NCBI RefSeq assembly: GCF_003025595.1
Contig: NZ_PYMI01000002.1
Span: 186,001-250,000 of the forward strand
Length of the DNA: 64,000 nucleotides
DNA from: Photobacterium ganghwense
Lineage (GTDB): Bacteria; Pseudomonadota; Gammaproteobacteria; Enterobacterales; Vibrionaceae
Reading direction: 5' to 3'
In this document: in pieces, positions 1 through 9,040 of the stretch
Position numbering within the stretch: the first letter of the stretch is position 1
Layout: each line of letters begins with the position of its first letter
Program-made: the position numbers and the translations under genes
The notes under the pieces: generated by a model
The model's database searches: none
Told to the model about the DNA's origin: nothing
What the model saw: only the letters and a program-made list of their open reading frames with translations

Positions 1-931
1 TGGCCAGCAACATTTCGGCCGCTCTAATCCCCATCACCTCACGCGGCGTTTCGACACTGGCCAGGGCCGGTGAAACCGACTGCCCAATATCCAACGCGTT
101 ATATCCCGCAATAGCGATCTGGGCCGGAACGGCAATCCCTCGCTGCTGACACCGCAGCAAAGCCCCAACCGCGACATCGTCATTGGTGCAAAACAGGCCA
201 TCGGCATCCGGGTACTGTACCAGAGCCTCATCCAATAACTCGCGTCCTTGGGTAAAACTGGAATGCTTTTCCGTCAGTACATAGCGAGGTTCCAGGCCAT
301 GAGCCTCCATTGCCTGAGCATAGCCTTCCATCCGTAGGCGGGTACGCACGTCCAGACGAGCTCCGACATACAGTATCCGGCTTTTGCCGCGCGCCAGCAT
401 GGCTTCAACCATCGCGTTGGCCGCTGCGCGGTGATCCAGCCCCACCACCATATCGATCGGCTCTTGCGGGATATCCATGGTTTCAACCACCGGGATACCG
501 GCCGCCTTGATCATTTTCAGTGTTTGCGGGGAATGGCGCCCTTCGGTCAGAATCAAGCCATCAACATGGTATGACAGCAGCGAAGCTACTTTCTTTTCTT
601 CTTCTTCCGGCGAGTAGCCGTAGTGGGCAATCAGAGTCTGGTAGCCGGCTGGACGGGTAACCGATTCAATTCCCTGCGCCAGTGCAGCAAACACCTGGTT
701 GGATAACGAGGGAATCAGGATGCCGATCGCCTTGCTGGTGGAATTAGACAGAATATCCGGGGCCCGGCTTGGCACGTAGCCCATCTCATCGACAGCCAAC
801 GCTATTTTCTCCCGGGTAGCCGCCGCCACGGTACTCGGGTCACGCAGGTAGCGACTGACGGTCATTTTGGTTACCCCCACCCGCTCAGCAATATCTTTCA
901 GGGTCGGACGGCGTTTTCGTTGCTCTGTCAT
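1..931 (-). CDS. gntR: LacI-family repressor of the GntR (gluconate) type, C-terminus cut off by window edge
   Basis: Reading the minus strand from an ATG at 931 gives a LacI-family protein open to the window edge, about 310 residues visible. The first 60 residues are the LacI helix-turn-helix (DIAERVGVTKMTVSRYLR) and hinge (APDILSN), followed by a periplasmic-binding-protein-like sensor domain. Similarity to E. coli GntR runs along the whole visible length, for example SRAIGxLxPSLxNQVF, the GYQTxxAHYGY motif and FCTNDDxAVGA. In that family the protein represses gluconate uptake and the Entner-Doudoroff genes and is released by gluconate. A perfect 16-bp palindrome sits 17 bp upstream of the start and fits a GntR operator, so autoregulation or control of a nearby promoter is likely. 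The last part of the sensor domain and the downstream genes lie outside the window. Confidence 0.88.
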   Translation of the reverse strand, partial: MTEQRKRRPTLKDIAERVGVTKMTVSRYLRDPSTVAAATREKIALAVDEMGYVPSRAPDILSNSTSKAIGILIPSLSNQVFAALAQGIESVTRPAGYQTLIAHYGYSPEEEEKKVASLLSYHVDGLILTEGRHSPQTLKMIKAAGIPVVETMDIPQEPIDMVVGLDHRAAANAMVEAMLARGKSRILYVGARLDVRTRLRMEGYAQAMEAHGLEPRYVLTEKHSSFTQGRELLDEALVQYPDADGLFCTNDDVAVGALLRCQQRGIAVPAQIAIAGYNALDIGQSVSPALASVETPREVMGIRAAEMLLA

Positions 932-948
932 CTTTAGTTCCAGCCAGA

Positions 949-964
949 ATGTTACGTGTAACAT
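949..964. promoter_or_regulatory. GntR-type operator
   Basis: ATGTTAC-GT-GTAACAT is a perfect inverted repeat with 7-bp arms, 17 bp upstream of the gntR start codon. The E. coli GntR operators have the same ATGTTAC...GTAACAT architecture, so the adjacent GntR homologue is the obvious ligand. Function is inferred. Confidence 0.65.
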
Positions 965-1193
965 AGCGCTTTGTTATTGGAATGTCAGCTTTTTTCCTCG
1001 GCCAACCGATTGCGTTCTCCTGAACGCACCGACTTACCGCTTCTTTGACGAACATCTGTCCAAGATAAAGCACTCCCGGCACACGCAACTGACAGCCATC
1101 CTCACCTACATCAGCGTCTGACTCGACCTCTCTCCCATAAGAGAATGAAAAAAGCGTCCAAATGCAGGCAGTGAGACTCCATTTCCCGCAACG

Positions 1194-1384
1194 ATGATCA
1201 AGGATAAGATCCGCGATTAGCACAATGAACCGGGCAGCCTACCCCACTCACCAACAATCCGATCACCGCCTATACCGCCCCCTGATCTTGGCATCCTGGC
1301 ATGGCTTCCAAATCAAAGCTCCTTGAACCATCGCACTTGAACAAGGCGTCTTGATCATAATTTTGATCACTGCACCTTGATCAT
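1194..1384. promoter_or_regulatory. Outlying cluster of RctB-type 12-mer sites (left of origin)
   Basis: The 760-bp gap between gntR and the next ORF (932-1693) has no convincing gene. It contains ATGATCAAGG at 1194-1203 (plus), and on the minus strand ATGATCAAGA (heptamer 1352-1358), the one-mismatch GTGATCA (1364-1370) and ATGATCAAGG (1378-1384). The last is preceded by GGAACA, the same flank seen at other sites in this window. The V. cholerae RctB 12-mer begins ATGATCAAG. The cluster lies about 9.8 kb from the origin iterons. V. cholerae is known to carry RctB sites outside the origin on chromosome 2 that restrain its replication; a similar role here is inference. Nothing else was recognised in the gap apart from the GntR operator. 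Confidence 0.55.
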
Positions 1385-1693
1385 TGTTCCAGGATCCTCA
1401 TGCCTTAATCACTCTTCCAGGGGCCTTGCTTCCAGATCCTGAATCATCATTACCCTCCTAAAAACCATCCGAGAGTCACTTGTTGTAAGGTAACTCGCCA
1501 CAGCGACACCTTAACCTTAAACCTTAATGCAACAGGCTCACTCGCAACCTTGCCCCTAGCGCGTTCATCCAACGACAGGTGGCTGCACTATAGATGTGTC
1601 ACGGAACTGCCACACAGCAGTCACAGTCACCCCGAATAATCAGTTCCCGGAAACCATGGCCGCCAAATGAGCCGCAGTCACAAGTGAGCAGTA

Positions 1694-1888
1694 ATGAAAC
1701 ACACATTTCCAGTTAACCGCGTGTCATGCGCCCCCAGTCATTCCCACTCCGTTTCCCGATACCTTCAGACAGGATCCCTTCAGACGGGACGCCCGATGGG
1801 ATTTGCTGAGTTCAACCGGCTTGCCGACAAAATGTGGCAAGAGCTGCGCGCGACAGGGATTCCGGTTAGCCAGAAAAACACCCCTTAA
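1694..1888 (+). CDS. Small hypothetical ORF (64 codons), doubtful
   Basis: An open frame of 64 codons convergent with the RND transporter gene. The N-terminal half is low in complexity (Ser/His/Thr-rich) and contains a short internal duplication (LQTGSLQTG). The C-terminal half, from an internal ATG at 1798, is more protein-like (FNRLADKMWQELRATGIPV) with an amphipathic helix. There is no strong ribosome-binding site before either start. I do not recognise a family. It is listed because it is the only open frame in a gap of nearly 1 kb; it may be non-coding. Confidence 0.25.
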   Translation: MKHTFPVNRVSCAPSHSHSVSRYLQTGSLQTGRPMGFAEFNRLADKMWQELRATGIPVSQKNTP

Positions 1889-1915
1889 CCCTCTGTCAGA
1901 GTCGTGACACCAGCG

Positions 1916-4900
1916 TTAGGGGGATGCATCAGAGGGTGAGGTTTCCTGCGCCAACTGTTTCTGAAGCTGTCGAGTGACGTACTGCGGACTTTGCGTACCG
2001 CGAGCCAGCAGGCTATACATCACCGGGATCACCACCAGCGTAAACAGGGTTGCCAGGCTGATTCCACACAGGACGACGATGCCAATCACCATCCGGGTTT
2101 CCGCACCAGCACCGGTTGCCAGAATCAGCGGAATGGCACCGGCTACTGTGGTGATCGCCGTCATCAGGATGGGTCGCAGCCGCTCGGCAGACGCATCCAA
2201 AATCGCTTCTTCAAAAGCCACGCCCTGATCCCGCAGCTGATTGGCAAACTCCACAATCAAAATTCCGTTTTTGGCCGCCAGCCCGATGAGCATGATGATC
2301 CCAATTTGGGAATAGATGTTAAGGCTCTGCCCGGTGAAATAGAGGCCGAGTAATGCCCCGAACGTCGCCAGTGGCACGGTCAGCATAATCACAAACGGAT
2401 GAACGTAACTTTCGAACTGAGCAGCCAGAACTAAAAACACCACGATCAGCGCCAGGGCAAACACAAACACCGAAGAGGTGCTGGAATCCTGATAGTCTTT
2501 CGATGCGCCCTTGTAATTCACCACGGCGTCAGGCGGCAAATACTGGCGCACCAGCCCATTTAAGTAATCCAGCGCCTCTCCCAGCGGATAACCGTCCGCC
2601 AGATTGGCTTCCAGGGTAATCGAGCGAACCCGGTTAAAGCGGTTGAGCTGCTGAGCATCGGCCATTTCCCGGACACGGATCAAACTGGACAGCGGAATGA
2701 GCTCATCGGTACGCTGAGACCGGACATACAAATTGGCCAGATCCTCCGCAGTATTCTGACGCTCACGCTGCCCTTCGATAACGACGTCATACTCTTCCCC
2801 CTGCCAGGTATAGGTCGTGACCTGACGAGATCCGAGCATCGATTCCAGGGTCTGACCGATTTCACTGAGTGAGACGCCAAGATCACCGGCCCGATCCTGA
2901 TCTATCTCCACCCCGAGCTGTGGCTGGGTTTCTTTATAGTCATGATCCAAGCCGGTTAGCCCCGGGTTTGCCGCGGCGGCATCCAGTATAAGATCCCGCC
3001 ACGCCGCCAGCTCTTCGTAACTACCGCCCCCCAGTACAAACTGCACCGGTTTTCCCACCCCGCGCCCAAAAGGCTGGCGCATCACCGGGAAAGCGGTGAT
3101 ACCGGCAAGATCCCCCAGCCGCTGACGGATATCGGCAATGATGGCACCAGCATCACGACGTTTACCCCAGTCTTCCAGTACCACAATGGCAAAACCGTTG
3201 GAAAAATCTGAAATGCGTCCCCATCCCCTTGGCGCACGGATCAGCAAGCGTTTGATCTCTCCGCTTTCCACCAACGGCATCAGCCGGTGCTCAACTTCAT
3301 TCATGTAAGGCTGCATATAGGCGTAGCTGGCACCGGGAGGACCGTTCACAATGATAAACATGGCCCCGCGATCTTCCCGTGGGGCAAACTCAGACGGAAT
3401 ACGGCTGGTGAGCCAACCACTGGCAAGCATGATCAGCACCAAGCCAGCCACAATGAGTGCGGGCCGATGCAGCCAGACCGCCAGCGAAGTCCGGTAAGCT
3501 CCGGTCAGGGATGCCAGCGCCTGGCCAGTGACCCTGACCAGCCAGGGTTCGTCCGCAATCGGGGTCATCAGCTTTGAAGCCATCATCGGGCTCAGTGTCA
3601 GGGCCACCAGCGATGACAAAATCACAGCCGCACTGATAGCTATCGAGAACTCGCGGAACAGCTTGCCCAAATCTCCTTCCAGAAAGCCAATTGGAAGAAA
3701 CACGGCGACCAGCACGACGGTGGTGGCAATAATGGCGAAGCTGACCTGCTTCGCGCCCAGAAACGCCGCTTTGAGGGGCGGTTCACCGGTAGCAATACGA
3801 CGGTGGATATTCTCTAGCATGACGATCGCGTCATCGACCACAATACCGATTGCCAGAATCAACGCCAGGAGTGTCAGAAGGTTGAGGGTATACCCCAGCG
3901 CATACAGCACGATAAACGCGCCAATCAACGCGACCGGCAGCGTCACCGCAGGGATCAGCATGGCACGCAGGCTGCCAAGGAACAGGAAAATCACCGCAAT
4001 CACCAGAATCAGGGCGATCACCAGGGTTTTGTACACTTCATCGATGGAGGCCTGAATAAACACGGAGGAGTCATAGGAGCGCTTAATTTCCATGCCGTCC
4101 GGCAGGGTCGGGTTGAGCTTGTCGACCAGCGCGTTGGCGGCATTGGCGACCTCCAGGGTATTCGCCGTCGATTGACGGGTAATGCCCAACCCAATCATCT
4201 CCTGGGTATTGCCGCGAAAAGTGATGCGCTCTTCTTCTGCGGCCAGCTCAACCCGGGCAACATCCCCAAGTCGGATCAGGTAGCCGTTTTCCCCCTCACC
4301 GATAACCAGACGGGCAAAATCTGACGGTTCAACAAAGGCCCGCCGGGTTCGTACGGTAAACTGGCGGTTTTCCGATTCGAGCGCACCGGCAGGTAACTCG
4401 ACATTGTCGTCACGCAGCGCATCTTCGACATCAGACACAGTCAGGCTGCGCGCTGCCAACTTCTGGCGATCCAACCAAATTCTCAGTGCATACGCTTTAC
4501 CGCCCCCGACCCGGATATTGGCGACCCCGTCAATCACCGAGAAACGATCAACCAGATACCGCTGAGCATAATCCGTCAGCTCCAGCGTGTTCATCCGGTC
4601 TGAGACCACATTTAGCCACATGATCACTTCCGAACTGGCGGCAGCCTTCTCCACTTCCGGCGGGTCTGCTTCCGGTGGCAGATCACTGAGGATCCCAGAC
4701 ACCCGGTCCCGGACATCATTGGCTGCCGCATCAATGTCCCGCCCGATTGAAAACTCCAGCGACACTGTCGACTGGCCATCCATGCTCTGGGAATCTATCG
4801 CCCGGATACCGGCAATACCCGACACCCGGTCTTCAACCAGCTGGGTAATTTTGGTTTCGACTATAGCGGCAGAGGCTCCCCGATAGCTGGTGGAGATGGT

Positions 4901-5035
4901 CACGACCGGTGGGTCGATATCCGGGTATTCACGCAGTGGCAGACGTTCAAACGCCACCAGGCCAAACACGATCAGCAACAGGCTTATCACCGACCCCAGT
5001 ACCGGTCGGCGAACAGCCATATCCGACAACCACAT
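1916..5035 (-). CDS. RND multidrug efflux transporter, inner-membrane pump (AcrB/HAE1 family)
   Basis: A 1039-residue protein with the AcrB layout: TM1 at residues 13-30, a large periplasmic porter loop, a TM2-6 block from about 335, a second loop, and a closing TM block to about 1015. The proton-relay signature is visible: GIVVDDAIVMLENIHR in TM4 with paired Asp, and the Lys in GLAAKNGILIVEF of TM10. The motif QSTANTLEVA and the N-terminal LREYPDIDPPVVTI are typical of the HAE1 (hydrophobe/amphiphile efflux) group. The stop codon of the upstream adaptor gene overlaps its start by one base (TGATG), so the two are translationally coupled. It would work with a TolC-type outer membrane channel encoded elsewhere. 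Substrates cannot be read from sequence; V. cholerae Vex and V. parahaemolyticus Vme pumps are relatives. Confidence 0.93.
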   Translation of the reverse strand: MWLSDMAVRRPVLGSVISLLLIVFGLVAFERLPLREYPDIDPPVVTISTSYRGASAAIVETKITQLVEDRVSGIAGIRAIDSQSMDGQSTVSLEFSIGRDIDAAANDVRDRVSGILSDLPPEADPPEVEKAAASSEVIMWLNVVSDRMNTLELTDYAQRYLVDRFSVIDGVANIRVGGGKAYALRIWLDRQKLAARSLTVSDVEDALRDDNVELPAGALESENRQFTVRTRRAFVEPSDFARLVIGEGENGYLIRLGDVARVELAAEEERITFRGNTQEMIGLGITRQSTANTLEVANAANALVDKLNPTLPDGMEIKRSYDSSVFIQASIDEVYKTLVIALILVIAVIFLFLGSLRAMLIPAVTLPVALIGAFIVLYALGYTLNLLTLLALILAIGIVVDDAIVMLENIHRRIATGEPPLKAAFLGAKQVSFAIIATTVVLVAVFLPIGFLEGDLGKLFREFSIAISAAVILSSLVALTLSPMMASKLMTPIADEPWLVRVTGQALASLTGAYRTSLAVWLHRPALIVAGLVLIMLASGWLTSRIPSEFAPREDRGAMFIIVNGPPGASYAYMQPYMNEVEHRLMPLVESGEIKRLLIRAPRGWGRISDFSNGFAIVVLEDWGKRRDAGAIIADIRQRLGDLAGITAFPVMRQPFGRGVGKPVQFVLGGGSYEELAAWRDLILDAAAANPGLTGLDHDYKETQPQLGVEIDQDRAGDLGVSLSEIGQTLESMLGSRQVTTYTWQGEEYDVVIEGQRERQNTAEDLANLYVRSQRTDELIPLSSLIRVREMADAQQLNRFNRVRSITLEANLADGYPLGEALDYLNGLVRQYLPPDAVVNYKGASKDYQDSSTSSVFVFALALIVVFLVLAAQFESYVHPFVIMLTVPLATFGALLGLYFTGQSLNIYSQIGIIMLIGLAAKNGILIVEFANQLRDQGVAFEEAILDASAERLRPILMTAITTVAGAIPLILATGAGAETRMVIGIVVLCGISLATLFTLVVIPVMYSLLARGTQSPQYVTRQLQKQLAQETSPSDASP

Positions 5036-6123
5036 CAGCCTGCCTCCCGATAGGTAAACTGCTCCTGCTGACGGATCTCAACCGTCTGGCCAGGACGCAC
5101 CCGCTGGCTACCACGGGTGATTACCTGCTCCCCTTCCCGAGCGCCACTGACAATCTCAACCTCACCCCGCCGCCGGAACCCGACTTCCACCAGCCGTTGC
5201 GACACGGTGCCATCCGGCTCGACCACAAACAGATAGTGAGCCTGCTGACGAGGCACCAGCGCTTCTTCGGGTACCACCAGCCCTTGGTGTTCAGCCAGAA
5301 TCAGCTGGAGGGTCATCAGCATCCCGGGACGCAGCCGCAGCCCGGGGTTGGCAATCTCAGCCCGGACAGTAACAGAGCGGGTCTGCGGGTTAATCCGGCT
5401 GTCGATGCTGGTCACGAGACCGGAAAACAGCTGCTCACTGAAAGCCGCCGCCTGCCCTTCAATACGGGTGCCGAGCGACAGCTTGCCGAGAAACACTTCA
5501 GGGATCGAAAAATCCAACTTAACCGTGGCAATATCGTCGAGGGTTGTCAGGACAGTCCCGGGGGTCACCAGCGCTCCTGGACTAATCTGGCGGAAACCCA
5601 GAACCCCGCTGAACGGTGCCCGGATAAAACGGGCATCCAGCTCCGCTTCGTTCTGAGCCAACACGGCCTTCGCAACCTCGATATCGGTATACAGCTTGTC
5701 CAGCTCCGAACTGGCGATGGTGTTGCGCCGAACCAGCCCTTCTATCCGCCGGTATTCACGCTGCTGCTCCTGCAGGTTGGCACGGGCGGCTCTGACCTTG
5801 GCGCTCTGCTCGCCGGAGAATAGGGTCACCAGCAACTGACCGGCTTTAGCTTGCTGGCCATCCTGAAAGTGTACTTGTTCAACCTTCTCGGTCACTTTGG
5901 CGGTCAGCACAACCGACTCTCGGGATTTCACCGTACCCAGAGCTTCCACTTGCTGGCGCACCGGTTTTCGCACCACTTCGCTGACCACCACTGTCGGCGT
6001 GATAGCGCTTCGCGAATTTGTCTGCGCGCCGGCATAATATTCCTTGTACCAGACCCCGGCTACCACCGCGCCAAGTAACACAACGCCAATCATGAGCCCT
6101 GTCAGTCGCACTCTCGCCCCCAA
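5035..6123 (-). CDS. RND efflux periplasmic adaptor (membrane fusion protein)
   Basis: A 362-residue adaptor: an N-terminal membrane anchor (LMIGVVLLGAVVAGVWY), a barrel-sandwich/lipoyl half (VKSRESVVLTAKVTEKV), an alpha-helical hairpin (residues about 100-160), the second lipoyl half (IRAPFSGVLGFRQISPGALV) and a beta-barrel domain ending in VRPGQTVEI. It bridges the RND pump and a TolC-like exit duct. The open frame starts at TTG 6123. An ATG at 6093, preceded by AGGG, is the alternative start and would leave the anchor intact. It is first in a two-gene operon with the pump. A 6-6-6 palindrome lies just upstream and may bind a regulator. No regulator gene is adjacent and no outer membrane factor is encoded here. 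Confidence 0.9.
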   Translation of the reverse strand: MGARVRLTGLMIGVVLLGAVVAGVWYKEYYAGAQTNSRSAITPTVVVSEVVRKPVRQQVEALGTVKSRESVVLTAKVTEKVEQVHFQDGQQAKAGQLLVTLFSGEQSAKVRAARANLQEQQREYRRIEGLVRRNTIASSELDKLYTDIEVAKAVLAQNEAELDARFIRAPFSGVLGFRQISPGALVTPGTVLTTLDDIATVKLDFSIPEVFLGKLSLGTRIEGQAAAFSEQLFSGLVTSIDSRINPQTRSVTVRAEIANPGLRLRPGMLMTLQLILAEHQGLVVPEEALVPRQQAHYLFVVEPDGTVSQRLVEVGFRRRGEVEIVSGAREGEQVITRGSQRVRPGQTVEIRQQEQFTYREAG

Positions 6124-6133
6124 AAAGTTGGAT

Positions 6134-6151
6134 TGACCTTGTTCCAGGTCA
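6134..6151. promoter_or_regulatory. Operator-like palindrome upstream of the RND operon
   Basis: TGACCT-TGTTCC-AGGTCA, a perfect 6-bp inverted repeat with a 6-bp spacer, 11 bp upstream of the TTG start of the adaptor gene. The position suits a repressor of the efflux operon. Which regulator binds cannot be told. Confidence 0.35.
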
Positions 6152-6315
6152 CAATGAGAAATCTTGCTCCGTCTTCAATTGATTATAGATAGGGATAGGA
6201 TCTGACGTACGCAGGTTCAGGGCGTCCCAGAAACGATAACAGTGCATGTGTCGAATCGAAGACATCGGAATAACGGGAAGAAGCAGGAAAGCAGGAAGTG
6301 AACCTGACGGCAGGC

Positions 6316-6344
6316 AAAAAAAAGCGAGCCGGTCGATGGCTCGC
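6316..6344 (-). terminator. Rho-independent terminator, minus strand
   Basis: On the minus strand GCGAGCC-7 nt loop-GGCTCGC is followed by eight U. It lies about 270 bp past the patatin gene stop, so it could end a long 3' UTR or a separate small transcript. The remainder of the 6152-6617 gap shows only AT-rich sequence; minus-strand frames crossing this hairpin look non-coding. Confidence 0.7.
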
Positions 6345-6617
6345 AAAATAACTCATATATTGCATTTCGAGAGGGTGACAAGGTAAGTTCCCGACCTCCA
6401 TGACGGTCAACTACCCATCTCATCGAAAGGGACAAAGGTTATATCCACTTCCTATTGTGCCGGGAAATCTAACCTTGATGTCAAGAAAATGTCAGGAACA
6501 GTGACAATAATTCTTACACTGTGTTCTTAGTTCCATTTTTTCGTGTTCTAATCTTCAAATACAACCCCTATTGTGACTAAAAATCACACTGAATGAGTGA
6601 TATTTTATCGATGCAAA

Positions 6618-8912
6618 TCAATAAAATGTGCCACCCAGCGTAAAGTAGACCGCATTCTCGCCCCCTTCAGCCTGACCGTATGCCAGGTAGACCGGGCCCA
6701 GTGGGGTATCCAGTCCCATAAACAGACTGGCCGCGCCAATGCTGCTCTCCCAGCTGATTAAGTCCGCCTGATCCCACACGTTGCCCCGCTCTAACGAAGC
6801 CCCGATGTACACAGGTATAGACAAGGCACCGAAATTGTTATCCAGTAGCCGGTAACTGTACACCAGCCCTGCGAACGCCCGGTAGCGGCCATTGAGTTCA
6901 TAGCGATGATACCCGGACAAATTAAACAGCCCGCCCAGATCCTGGGCATATACCGGCAGCAACTCATCCGATTCACTGCCAGCGTAGCGAACAATAGAAA
7001 CCAGGCTATGCCGGTCATAACTGAACGGGGCAATCAGCGTTGCATCATAGTGCAGGCTGTCACTGTCAATTCTCGGATCATCATTTAGCTGGCTGCTGAT
7101 ATCCCCCAGCCCGAACGTCATCTCAAAACGCGTGCCCTCACGCGGGAAAAAGGAATTGTCCAGATCATCATATTTGAATTGCAGGTACGGACCATTCGAA
7201 TGATAGGTCTGCTCGTTCAGGTCGCTGACTTCAGACGCCCGTCCCTTACTGTACCGATAACCCAACGCCAACGCGCTCCAAGGACGCAGGTTCCAGCCAA
7301 ATTCGGCAAACCCATGGTAATTCTCATACTCGGTTTCCAGTACCGCGCCCCCCAGACGATCGATCAAATCGCCCTGCTCTTCCGACAGCCGAAACTCGCG
7401 GACCTCATGCTGCCAGCCTGCCCCAACCGAAAAATAGGTCTTCTTGCGATAATCAAGCGGGAAATACAAGCTGGAGTTAATCAGTTTCCAGCTCCCGAGC
7501 AGCCAGTCAAACTGCCATTCTCCGCCTTTTTCGGTCAGGTCAGTGTAGAGGTATTGGGTACCAAAAGAAAAATCAGAGCGGTTCGCAAAATCATCCTCAA
7601 AGGACAGCTTGAGGTTAAGGTACCCCGGTCCCCAGCTTTTCTCGCGCACATCCATGATCAACACGTTCTGATCATCCTGACGATCAATCTGGTAGGTGAT
7701 CCGTTCAAAGATATCCTGACTGTTCAGCCGCTTAACGGCATCATCCAGCTCGTGCGATGCGATAACGCGCCCGGCCTTCAGCTCCATCAGGGCACGTAAG
7801 GCCTCATCAGAGCGGCGGGTATGATTGTTAATAGCAATCTTATCGATGTAATAAGCCGAGCTGGCCACGAGCTGACTGCGCCGATCCAGCTTGCGCCGAA
7901 GGTAATTGCGGTATTCCGGCTCAGACAGCTGGTAGCGCAGCAATTTAGGGAGCGATTTCAGTGCCACGGATCGGCCGGCCTGGTACGCCTGCTCCATTTT
8001 GTCGAAGTCCGGTGCCAGCATAAAGCTCACATCCGGCTGGAGATAGACGTCCTCATCATCCAGGCGTTGCATCTGCAAGTCAGAATTGGAGTTAGTCATG
8101 TAGGTGGTCAGCTGACCGATGATATTGAGGGCGCTGTTCAACTGCTGTTCGCCAAACAAGGCATCGCGCAGATCCACAGCGATGATCACCTCAGCGCCCA
8201 ACGCCTGCGCGGCATCTACGGGCATATTGTTAACGATCCCGCCATCGACCAACACTTGATCATCGATCCGTACCGGCTGCAATGCGCCCGGCACGGTCAT
8301 GGATGCTTGCATCGCCGTTGCCAGGTGGCCCTTACTCAGAATCACAGGCTTGACATGGACAATATCGGTTGCCACAGCCCGGTATGGGATTGCCAGCTGA
8401 TTGAAGCTGGGCAACCGCGGGAGGTTGTCTGTCAACTGACCCAGCAGAGTAGCCATGCCCTGCCCCTGAAACGCCCCCGGGCGGGCCCGGTATTCACCGT
8501 CAATATCCAGGCCGATGTCGGCATAAATCGGATAATTGTCATTCTGCTGTTTACGACGCAGCACCAGATCATTGCGTCCGACCCGGTCATTGTAACCACT
8601 CAGCCAGTCAGCCTGCATGGTGCGACGGTGGACTTCTTCCGCCGACAGCCCCATGGCATACATACCACCGACATATGCCCCCATGCTGGTCCCAGTGATC
8701 ACATCTACCGGGATCCGGTACTCCTCCAGCACAGACAGCACGCCAATGTGGGCAGCACCTTTGGCACCGCCGCCGCTGAGGACAACCCCCACTTTCGGTC
8801 GTGCTGACGCCGTCTCACTTGCCACGGCCTCACTTCCAGTCCCCAGCCAACAGACCAGAGACACCACTACCAGTGAGGTACGTCGCTGTAACGCTCTCTG
8901 CCAGCTCATCAT
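6618..8912 (-). CDS. Patatin-like phospholipase with BamA-type beta-barrel (type Vd autotransporter, PlpD-like)
   Basis: The open frame begins at 8954, but AAGGA just before a double ATG at 8912/8909 marks the likely start (about 764 residues). A signal peptide (residues 1-31) ends in AVASE. The patatin domain follows, with the oxyanion motif GGGAKG (47-52), the nucleophile elbow GTSMG (Ser76) and the dyad DGG (Asp223). A POTRA-like linker (about 355-430) leads into an Omp85/BamA beta-barrel ending in ...LGGTFY with a terminal aromatic residue, as outer membrane barrels do. This order (patatin, single POTRA, 16-strand barrel) defines PlpD-type Vd secretion: the lipase is exported or displayed at the surface. 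All catalytic residues are intact. It is monocistronic, downstream of and codirectional with rctB. Confidence 0.92.
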   Translation of the reverse strand: MMSWQRALQRRTSLVVVSLVCWLGTGSEAVASETASARPKVGVVLSGGGAKGAAHIGVLSVLEEYRIPVDVITGTSMGAYVGGMYAMGLSAEEVHRRTMQADWLSGYNDRVGRNDLVLRRKQQNDNYPIYADIGLDIDGEYRARPGAFQGQGMATLLGQLTDNLPRLPSFNQLAIPYRAVATDIVHVKPVILSKGHLATAMQASMTVPGALQPVRIDDQVLVDGGIVNNMPVDAAQALGAEVIIAVDLRDALFGEQQLNSALNIIGQLTTYMTNSNSDLQMQRLDDEDVYLQPDVSFMLAPDFDKMEQAYQAGRSVALKSLPKLLRYQLSEPEYRNYLRRKLDRRSQLVASSAYYIDKIAINNHTRRSDEALRALMELKAGRVIASHELDDAVKRLNSQDIFERITYQIDRQDDQNVLIMDVREKSWGPGYLNLKLSFEDDFANRSDFSFGTQYLYTDLTEKGGEWQFDWLLGSWKLINSSLYFPLDYRKKTYFSVGAGWQHEVREFRLSEEQGDLIDRLGGAVLETEYENYHGFAEFGWNLRPWSALALGYRYSKGRASEVSDLNEQTYHSNGPYLQFKYDDLDNSFFPREGTRFEMTFGLGDISSQLNDDPRIDSDSLHYDATLIAPFSYDRHSLVSIVRYAGSESDELLPVYAQDLGGLFNLSGYHRYELNGRYRAFAGLVYSYRLLDNNFGALSIPVYIGASLERGNVWDQADLISWESSIGAASLFMGLDTPLGPVYLAYGQAEGGENAVYFTLGGTFY

Positions 8913-8985
8913 AATTCCTTTAGATTCAACTACAAATCTTGCAATAGAACGCATCCTAGCACGGTTTATTGCGTATTCTGTCAGG

Positions 8986-9013
8986 GAAATAAAAACCGGC
9001 AGAATGCCGGTTT
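8986..9013 (-). terminator. rctB terminator
   Basis: On the minus strand AAACCGGCA-TTC-TGCCGGTTT (9-bp stem, 3-nt loop) is followed by a T-rich run, 28 bp past the rctB stop codon. It separates rctB from the patatin gene. Confidence 0.85.
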
Positions 9014-9040
9014 CAGATAACGCCGAGAGCGGTAACGACC

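Noticed and set aside
1916..5035. Naming the RND pump vexH, vexK or similar
   Set aside because: The HAE1 family is clear but specific orthology to one named Vibrio pump cannot be established by eye.
6509..6525. parS2-like TTACACTGTGTT
   Set aside because: Several mismatches to TTTACA-N-TGTAAA and no second element; not counted as parS2. The palindrome around 29525 (TACACTGTGTA) was rejected for the same reason.
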